A stretch of DNA of 7,458 bases from Planctomycetota bacterium. GTDB taxonomy: Bacteria; Planctomycetota; Planctomycetia; Pirellulales; Thermoguttaceae. Each line of letters starts with the position of its first letter. Position 1 is the stretch's first letter. A program made the translations under genes and the position numbers. Shown here piece after piece: positions 1-4,250 of this stretch. The stretch is taken from contig JAMOAF010000872.1 in assembly GCA_023621895.1 (NCBI GenBank), forward strand, positions 1-7,458, written 5' to 3'. Below the pieces are notes generated by a model. That model ran no database searches and was not told where the DNA came from. It saw nothing but the letters and a program-made list of their open reading frames with translations.

Positions 1-102
1 GAATCACCCCCCGTAGTAGAAAGTTGCCAACCGTCGGCTCTCAGCAAAGCTGCCGGCATAGCCGGCCGTCTCTGATTGCTTTCCGCTTTCGGCTTTCCGC
101 TT
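1..102. other. 3' flank of gdhA with no gene
   Basis: This stretch after the gdhA stop holds no open reading frame I can support. Seen directly: a tandem heptamer array touching the stop codon and two adjacent short hairpins, both listed separately. No T-rich tract follows the hairpins on the minus strand, so a classical intrinsic terminator is not evident. The next gene to the left lies outside the window. Confidence 0.6.
42..66 (-). terminator. Two adjacent GC-rich hairpins, possible 3' end of the gdhA transcript
   Basis: About 40 nt after the gdhA stop, the minus strand reads GCCGGC-TAT-GCCGGC (52-66), a 6-bp stem with a 3-nt loop. It is followed by CAGC-TTT-GCTG (42-52), a 4-bp stem sharing one end base with the first. 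The position suits a transcript end or a 3'-stabilising structure. There is no U-tract immediately downstream, so Rho-independent termination is only a guess. GCCGGC is also a common word in GC-rich DNA, which lowers the weight of the observation. Confidence 0.3.
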
Positions 103-104
103 TC
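77..104 (-). repeat. Four tandem GAAAGCN heptamers overlapping the gdhA stop codon
   Basis: On the minus strand this reads GAAAGCG, GAAAGCC, GAAAGCG, GAAAGCA: four contiguous 7-bp units differing only in the last base. The first unit begins with the GA of the gdhA TGA stop codon (103-105). The array is purine-rich on the transcribed-sense strand. It could be a slippage-derived microsatellite or a piece of a dispersed simple repeat. No function can be read from the sequence. Confidence 0.8.
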
Positions 105-1488
105 AGACAATTCCCTGCTGCAACATCGCGTCGGCGACTTTGACGAAGCCCGCCACGTTGGCCCCTTGGACGTAATTGACGAACGAGCCGGTCTTGCCGT
201 AGCGGACGCAGCTTTCGTGAATCGATCGCATGATCGTCCTGAGCTGGCCGTCGACCTCGCCTCGGGAGCGCCGCAGGCAGCCGCTGTTCTGCGACATTTC
301 GAGTCCGGACACGGTCACGCCGCCGGCGTTGGCCGCCTTGCCGGGACCGTAAAGGATCTTGGCATCCAGGAAGACATCGACCGCCTCGTCGGTCGACGGC
401 ATATTGGCGCCCTCGCTGACGCAGATGCAGCCGTTCTCGACGAGCGTCTTGGCGTCTTCCCGGTCGATCTCGTTCTGTGTAGCGCTGGGAAACGCCAGGT
501 CGCACTTCACTGCCCAGGGCCGTTGATTGTCGCGGTACTCGGCGCCGCGGAATCGTTCGACGTAGTCGCGAATCCGGCCTCGGCGGACGTTTTTGAGCTC
601 CATCACCCAGGCCAGCTTCTCTTCGTTGATGCCGTCGGGATCGTAGATCATCCCGGTGGAATCCGAGAGCGTGACCACCTTGGCGCCGAGCTGTACCAGC
701 TTTTCCACGGTGTACTGGGCGACATTGCCCGAGCCGGAGACCACGGCCACCTTGCCCTTGATGCCTTCACCCCGCGTGGCGAGCATCTCTTCGGCGAAAT
801 AGGCGGCCCCGTAGCCGGTGGCTTCCGGGCGGATCAGCGAGCCGCCGAAGCTCAGGCCCTTGCCGGTGAGCACGCCGTTGAAGCGGTTGGCGAGCTTCTT
901 GTACTGCCCGAAAAGGTAGCCGATTTCGCGGCCGCCGACGCCGATGTCGCCCGCCGGCACGTCGGTGTCCGGCCCGATATGGCGGAACAGCTCGTTCATG
1001 AACGCCTGGCAGAATCGCATGACTTCGTTGTCGCTTTTCCCCTTCGGGTTGAAGTCGGACCCTCCCTTGGCGCCGCCCATCGAGAGCGTCGTCAGGCTGT
1101 TCTTGAAGGTCTGTTCGAAGGCGAGGAATTTGAGCACGCCGAGGTTGACCGTGGGGTGGAACCGCAACCCGCCCTTGTACGGGCCGATGGCGCTGTTCAT
1201 CTCCACGCGGAATCCGCGATTGACCTGCACCTCGCCGCGATCGTCGACCCAGGCCACGCGGAACATGATCACCCGTTCCGGCTCGACGATCCGCTCGAGG
1301 ATCCTCGCTTCGCGGTAGGCCGGCGTGGCCTCGACGACCGGCATGATCGACTCGACGACCTCCCGGACGGCCTGGTGGAATTCCGGCTCTCCGGGATTCC
1401 TGGCAATCACCTGATCCATGAAGCTGGCGACTACCGAAGCGTGACGTTGGCTGGGGCGGTTTTCCACCCCAGAGACTGACTGAGACAT
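103..1488 (-). CDS. gdhA: NADP-type glutamate dehydrogenase (EC 1.4.1.4)
   Basis: Cytoplasmic enzyme for reductive amination of 2-oxoglutarate with ammonium to L-glutamate, at the junction of carbon and nitrogen metabolism. The 461-aa product has the length of hexameric bacterial GdhA. Visible residues by family alignment: substrate-binding Lys105 (GPYKGG) and Lys129 (EQTFKNSLTTL), catalytic Lys141 in MGGAKGGSDF, catalytic Asp181 in PAGDIGVGG, the Rossmann loop SGSGNVAQY near 251-259, and Ser394 in VTVSGLEMSQNS. The LSDSTG segment after the second Rossmann strand resembles NADP-specific members, so NADP preference is inferred. I chose the ATG at 1488 because GGAGT (1498-1502) lies 9 nt upstream; an in-frame start at 1548 would add 20 uncharacteristic residues and overlap the upstream gene. 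It follows the 104-aa gene after 40 nt and is probably co-transcribed with it. One oddity is CLRRSRG near 404-410, where relatives usually have an LSW-type sequence. Confidence 0.97.
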   Translation of the reverse strand: MSQSVSGVENRPSQRHASVVASFMDQVIARNPGEPEFHQAVREVVESIMPVVEATPAYREARILERIVEPERVIMFRVAWVDDRGEVQVNRGFRVEMNSAIGPYKGGLRFHPTVNLGVLKFLAFEQTFKNSLTTLSMGGAKGGSDFNPKGKSDNEVMRFCQAFMNELFRHIGPDTDVPAGDIGVGGREIGYLFGQYKKLANRFNGVLTGKGLSFGGSLIRPEATGYGAAYFAEEMLATRGEGIKGKVAVVSGSGNVAQYTVEKLVQLGAKVVTLSDSTGMIYDPDGINEEKLAWVMELKNVRRGRIRDYVERFRGAEYRDNQRPWAVKCDLAFPSATQNEIDREDAKTLVENGCICVSEGANMPSTDEAVDVFLDAKILYGPGKAANAGGVTVSGLEMSQNSGCLRRSRGEVDGQLRTIMRSIHESCVRYGKTGSFVNYVQGANVAGFVKVADAMLQQGIV

Positions 1489-1497
1489 GATTTGGGT

Positions 1498-1502
1498 ACT
1501 CC
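1498..1502 (-). promoter_or_regulatory. Ribosome binding site fixing the gdhA start
   Basis: GGAGT on the minus strand lies 9 nt before the ATG at 1486-1488. It supports that start over the in-frame start 20 codons upstream, which would lie inside the preceding gene. It sits within the 40-nt gap between the two genes. Confidence 0.7.
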
Positions 1503-1528
1503 GTGTGATCGCGCGGTCGTGTGGACTT

Positions 1529-1843
1529 TCACCTGGCTGTCGAGGCATCGCAGAAACGGTGCACGTAGTCGAGATAATGCTTCAGCAGCCAGAACTTCTC
1601 GAGAAACTCGGGCCAGCCGCAGGGGGGAACAAAGCCCTTGGCCATCTCCGGCAGCACGATTCCGCCGGGGGTGACGCTCTGCCGCAACTCGTTCCACAAC
1701 TCGGCCCAGACCGCCAGGGCTTCCTCGTTGACCGAGGCCACCACGTAGCGGAGGTTCTTCAGGACCCGCTCCGGGTCGCGGTCGTCGCAGCTAAGCATAC
1801 CCCTCAAGCGGGCCTCGCAAGGCGTCTGCGATATATCGGACAC
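1529..1843 (-). CDS. Conserved-looking small protein of unknown function, upstream of gdhA
   Basis: I do not recognise a named family. The product is 104 aa, soluble (no signal peptide or membrane segment) and mostly helical by eye. It has charged amphipathic stretches at about 24-54 (ERVLKNLRYVV, EEALAVWAELWNELRQ) and an aromatic C-terminal helix around 77-98 (GWPEFLEKFWLLKHYLDYV). Cysteines are at 9, 19, 75 and 98, but there is no CxxC pair, so metal binding is not indicated. A central segment near 58-74 is rich in Gly and Pro. The GTG start at 1841-1843 is chosen because a perfect AGGAGGT lies just upstream; the frame stays open to 2071, but those 76 extra codons look non-coding and cover a promoter. 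It precedes gdhA by 40 nt. A role in glutamate or nitrogen metabolism, perhaps as a GDH partner or regulator, is inferred only from context. Confidence 0.8.
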   Translation of the reverse strand: MSDISQTPCEARLRGMLSCDDRDPERVLKNLRYVVASVNEEALAVWAELWNELRQSVTPGGIVLPEMAKGFVPPCGWPEFLEKFWLLKHYLDYVHRFCDASTAR

Positions 1844-1849
1844 CGGTGG

Positions 1850-1856
1850 ACCTCCT
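1850..1856 (-). promoter_or_regulatory. Perfect Shine-Dalgarno that decides the GTG start
   Basis: The minus strand reads AGGAGGT-CCACCG-GTG. The full anti-16S complement sits 6 nt before GTG (1841-1843). This is the strongest ribosome site in the window and places the start of the 104-aa protein well inside a longer open frame. Confidence 0.9.
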
Positions 1857-1940
1857 AGTCGATCGAGTACCTCGGCGCGGGTTGCGTGAAATCGTCCTGG
1901 CTCCATCTGCCCGGCGACAACTTGCCTGTATCGTTTTTCT

Positions 1941-1957
1941 AGCACGTGCCGTGCCAA
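1941..1957 (-). promoter_or_regulatory. Sigma-54 (RpoN) -24/-12 promoter for the 104-aa gene and gdhA
   Basis: The minus strand reads TTGGCACGGCACGTGCT. Against the published consensus YTGGCACG-N4-TTGCW, the -24 half matches at every position, the 4-nt spacer is exact, and the -12 half (GTGCT) misses one base. The invariant GG and GC are correctly spaced. The predicted transcription start is about 1929-1930, giving a leader of about 86 nt before the GTG. Sigma-54 promoters need an activator ATPase bound upstream, and candidate palindromes are present there. Nitrogen-assimilation genes are classic sigma-54 targets, which fits gdhA. Promoter identity is inferred from motif and position only. 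Confidence 0.65.
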
Positions 1958-2054
1958 ATTGAAGGAACCGCTTGGAATCGACCGGAAGTTATTGCTTTCC
2001 AAATAGTTGCGTCGCCTGACCTGCCTCAAGGAAATCGTCCGCTCCGGCATCGCG

Positions 2055-2062
2055 TGGCGCCA
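2055..2062. promoter_or_regulatory. Palindrome TGGCGCCA, proximal candidate activator site
   Basis: An exact 8-bp palindrome about 125-132 bp upstream of the predicted sigma-54 transcription start. The same word recurs 103 bp further upstream inside CTGGCGCCAG. The distance suits an enhancer-type site for a sigma-54 activator. The match to any known activator is unproven, and GC-rich palindromes of 8 bp can occur by chance. Confidence 0.3.
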
Positions 2063-2131
2063 GCCGAGCACAGGGCATCCCCCCGCGGCCAGCCGAGAAA
2101 TGCCCGAAGATCAATCGCCGCAAGAGCTTAA

Positions 2132-2153
2132 GAACATGTTCAATTCTTGAACA
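2132..2153. promoter_or_regulatory. Overlapping dyads GAACATGTTC and TGTTCAA-TTC-TTGAACA
   Basis: An exact 10-bp palindrome (2132-2141) shares its right arm with a second inverted repeat of 7-bp arms around TTC (2137-2153). The two structures are mutually exclusive as hairpins. As DNA they present three GAAC/GTTC half-sites: GAAC, GTTC and a final GAAC. This is AT-richer than its surroundings. It lies about 200 bp upstream of the predicted sigma-54 start and about 140 nt past the end of the glycan operon. It could be an operator or a small terminator-like stem; no T-run follows. Confidence 0.4.
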
Positions 2154-2156
2154 CCG

Positions 2157-2166
2157 CTGGCGCCAG
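2157..2166. promoter_or_regulatory. Palindrome CTGGCGCCAG, distal candidate activator site
   Basis: An exact 10-bp palindrome containing the same TGGCGCCA core as 2055-2062. The cores are 103 bp apart, close to ten helical turns, which would place them on the same face of the DNA. It lies roughly 230 bp upstream of the predicted sigma-54 start. The functional assignment is inference. Confidence 0.3.
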
Positions 2167-2213
2167 GCGTGCAGTCGGGTGCGCCGTCCTCCGCCCTGGG
2201 CTGGCTTAGGGGT

Positions 2214-2226
2214 GTCCCTTCGGGAC
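2214..2226. repeat. Perfect hairpin GTCCC-TTC-GGGAC next to a REP-like string
   Basis: A 5-bp stem with a 3-nt loop, followed on the plus strand by GGTCGCAAAAACGGGGTCGG and then AAGTCCC (together 2229-2255). From memory this style of string resembles short palindromic elements associated with REP-associated tyrosine transposases; I cannot verify it here. It lies after the last gene of the glycan operon, where such elements often reside and may act in mRNA 3'-end stabilisation. Confidence 0.3.
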
Positions 2227-2262
2227 GGGTCGCAAAAACGGGGTCGGAAGTCCCTCTTCACA

Positions 2263-2286
2263 GGCGCCCCGTCGTCTAGGGCGGCG
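2263..2286 (-). terminator. Possible stem-loop after the glycan operon
   Basis: Just after the dehydratase stop (2292-2294), the minus strand can fold GCGC-(CG bulge)-CCC against GGG-GCGC around an 8-nt loop, giving seven GC pairs with a two-base bulge. A TTTTT run occurs about 25-30 nt further downstream, too far for a textbook intrinsic terminator. I treat it as a weak transcript-end candidate. Confidence 0.3.
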
Positions 2287-2291
2287 CTGCG

Positions 2292-4223
2292 TTATGCCGC
2301 CCGCGTCTGGCTGGCGCGCTGTTGCGGCGGGACATACTCCGAGACAAGCCGCCGGAGACTGTCGAGGATGACCGCTTGAGAGTCGTCGGCGAGGCTTTCC
2401 AGATGTTCCACGGCGCGGCGGACCTGCTGCGGATCGCGGCGTTTGGAATCGGCGATGACGATCTTGGGGTGCCGCGTGGGCACGTGGGTCTCCCCCTCGG
2501 CGTGCAGCTCCTCGTAGAGTTTCTCACCCGGCCGCAGGCCGGTGATTTCGATCTCGATGTCGTCGCCCACGCGCAAGCCCGACAGCCGGATCATGTCGGC
2601 GGCCAGGTCGATGATCCGCACGGGCTCGCCCATGTCGAGCAGCAGGATCTCGCCGTCGTTGCCGATCACTCCCGCCTGGATCACCAGCCGCGCGGCCTCG
2701 GGAATCGTCATGAAGAACCGCTCCATCCGCGGGTCGGTGACGGTCACGGGCCCGCCCGCGGCGATCTGCTGGCGGAAGACGGGGACCACGCTGCCGGCCG
2801 AGTCGAGCACGTTTCCGAAGCGGACGGTCATGAACCGGCAGGGCGACGTGCCGGCGAGCGACTGCACGTACATTTCGGCCGCGCGCTTGCAGGCGCCCAT
2901 CACGCTCGTGGGGTTGACGGCCTTGTCCGTCGAGATCATCACGAACGACTCCACGCCGTGGTCCGGGGCCAGGTCGGCCAGGCGCCGCGTGGCGCTGACG
3001 ATGTTCTTGACGGCTTCACCGGCGTGCGATTCCATCAGGGGCACGTGCTTGTAGGCGGCCGCGTGAAAGACGATCTCGGGGCGGTGCCCGCGGAGAATCG
3101 CGGCGATGCGGCGGCTGTCGAGGATGTCGGCCATGCAGACCTGGACTTGCGCCTCCGGCATCATCTCGCGCAACTGGCGCTCGAGGAAGAACTGGCCGGT
3201 CTCCGAGCGATCGACGAGCACCAGCCGTTTCGGCTTGAATTCGAGCAACTGCCGGCAGATTTCCGAGCCGATGCTGCCGGCGCTGCCGGTGACCAGGAGC
3301 GTTCGCCCTTCGAGCCACTGGCGGAGGTCCGACATCTGCAATTCGACCGGCTCGCGCCGCAAGAGGTCGTCGATCGCCACCGGTCGGGGGCGGATGACGA
3401 CGGTCCCGCGGATCAGTTGCTGGTAGCTGGGGAGGACTTTGACGCCGATCGACTGCCGCCGGGCCTCCTCGACGAGCCGCCGGACCTGTTTGCCCGAAAG
3501 GGCGTCGCCAACGATCAGCACTTCGGCCACGCCGTGGCGCAAGGCCAGCGGGCAGGCGTCTTCCAAGCCGCCGATCACGCGGACGCCGCCGATCCGCGTC
3601 CCGATCCGCTGCCGGTCGACGTCGATCACGCCGGCGACGTGGTAAGCCGAGCGGAGACTGCCCTGGATCGCGCGCACCAGCGCCTCGCCCGACGGGTTGG
3701 CCCCGACGATCAACGTCGGCTGTTTGTCCCCGAGAAGGAACAGGGGCAGGCTCCGTTCCTGGATGATCCGCAACAGGCCGCGGAGCCCGGCGACGGCGAC
3801 AATCGTCGTGCCCCAGTCAAGCAGGAAGACGGCCCGGGGCGTGGGCCGGTTGGCGAGGAACAGCCGTTCGACCAGGACCATCAGCACGATGCTCACGGTG
3901 ACGGCTTCGACGAGCGTGATGACGTCGTCGAACGTGACGAACCGCGCCCATCCGCGCAACAGTCCGAACCAGGCGAAAACGACGAGCTTGATGAGGACGG
4001 CCGCCTCGACGGCCGACCAGAACCGCCACATTTCGCGCGGCCCGAGTTGCCCCTCGAAGCGCAGGTAATGGCTTACATAAAACGTGCCGACGAAGATCGG
4101 CAAGAGGACGAGAATTGCCAGCCCGCGCCGCGCAAGCCACGGCATCTGCCTGCCGAAGTGGACGATCCACTTCGAGGGAGCTTCCCCGGCGCCAACCGCG
4201 GCTTGAATGCGAAGTCCGTTCAA
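2292..4223 (-). CDS. Membrane-anchored nucleotide-sugar 4,6-dehydratase (WbpM/PglF/CapD family)
   Basis: Predicted inner-membrane enzyme that dehydrates a UDP-HexNAc (typically UDP-GlcNAc) at C4-C6, giving the 4-keto-6-deoxy sugar used for surface glycans. At 643 aa it matches the long form of the family. There are four N-terminal membrane helices (about 33-52, 69-89, 101-121, 130-152), a first nucleotide-binding fold (LIVGANPSGEAL, 171-182), then the catalytic SDR domain. That domain has VTGSAGSIGSE (311-321), acidic VDRSE (337-341), HAAAYKHVPLMES (387-399), STDKA (431-435) and VMGACK (441-446). Met442 occupies the usual Tyr position before Lys446, as known for this family. GLRPGEKLYEEL (562-573) is another family signature. 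The start is TTG, supported by GGAGAGG 7 nt upstream and 27 nt after the ligase stop, so the two genes are likely coupled. The exact substrate cannot be told from sequence. Confidence 0.93.
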   Translation of the reverse strand: MNGLRIQAAVGAGEAPSKWIVHFGRQMPWLARRGLAILVLLPIFVGTFYVSHYLRFEGQLGPREMWRFWSAVEAAVLIKLVVFAWFGLLRGWARFVTFDDVITLVEAVTVSIVLMVLVERLFLANRPTPRAVFLLDWGTTIVAVAGLRGLLRIIQERSLPLFLLGDKQPTLIVGANPSGEALVRAIQGSLRSAYHVAGVIDVDRQRIGTRIGGVRVIGGLEDACPLALRHGVAEVLIVGDALSGKQVRRLVEEARRQSIGVKVLPSYQQLIRGTVVIRPRPVAIDDLLRREPVELQMSDLRQWLEGRTLLVTGSAGSIGSEICRQLLEFKPKRLVLVDRSETGQFFLERQLREMMPEAQVQVCMADILDSRRIAAILRGHRPEIVFHAAAYKHVPLMESHAGEAVKNIVSATRRLADLAPDHGVESFVMISTDKAVNPTSVMGACKRAAEMYVQSLAGTSPCRFMTVRFGNVLDSAGSVVPVFRQQIAAGGPVTVTDPRMERFFMTIPEAARLVIQAGVIGNDGEILLLDMGEPVRIIDLAADMIRLSGLRVGDDIEIEITGLRPGEKLYEELHAEGETHVPTRHPKIVIADSKRRDPQQVRRAVEHLESLADDSQAVILDSLRRLVSEYVPPQQRASQTRAA

Positions 4224-4230
4224 TCGAGTC

Positions 4231-4237
4231 CCTCTCC
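4231..4237 (-). promoter_or_regulatory. Ribosome binding site supporting a TTG start
   Basis: GGAGAGG on the minus strand lies 7 nt before TTG (4221-4223). It sits wholly inside the 27-nt gap after the ligase stop. No ATG or GTG nearby offers an equally well-placed start. Confidence 0.7.
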
Positions 4238-4250
4238 GATCGGAAGCCTC

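Larger units (their letters stand above)
1844..2291. other. Gene-free regulatory region between the glycan operon and the gdhA unit
   Basis: No convincing gene is visible in these roughly 450 nt; the short open frames lack ribosome sites and protein-like composition. In order from the right, the region contains the hairpins and REP-like string at the end of the glycan operon (2214-2286), the palindrome CTGGCGCCAG (2157-2166), overlapping dyads (2132-2153), a second TGGCGCCA (2055-2062), a 9-bp direct repeat CCAGCCGAG (2060-2068 and 2089-2097), a sigma-54-type promoter (1941-1957) and a leader of about 86 nt. The AT-richer patch around 1925-2010 contrasts with the surrounding GC-rich coding DNA and fits a promoter region. 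Confidence 0.7.

Noticed and set aside
76..1479. A 467-codon plus-strand frame opposite gdhA
   Set aside because: It mirrors the gdhA codons, has low-complexity composition, no ribosome site and no recognisable motif.
1489..1548. A 20-codon N-terminal extension of GdhA
   Set aside because: It would overlap the upstream gene's end, lacks a good ribosome site and adds residues unlike GdhA N-termini; the ATG at 1488 has GGAGT 9 nt upstream.
1844..2071. A 76-codon N-terminal extension of the 104-aa protein
   Set aside because: The extension has no ribosome site and an atypical residue mix, it covers the sigma-54 promoter, and a perfect AGGAGGT directs the GTG at 1843.
2132..2141. GAACATGTTC read as a LexA/SOS box
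   Set aside because: The known Gram-positive-type box is GAAC-N4-GTTC; here the spacer is only two bases, and no DNA-repair gene is adjacent.
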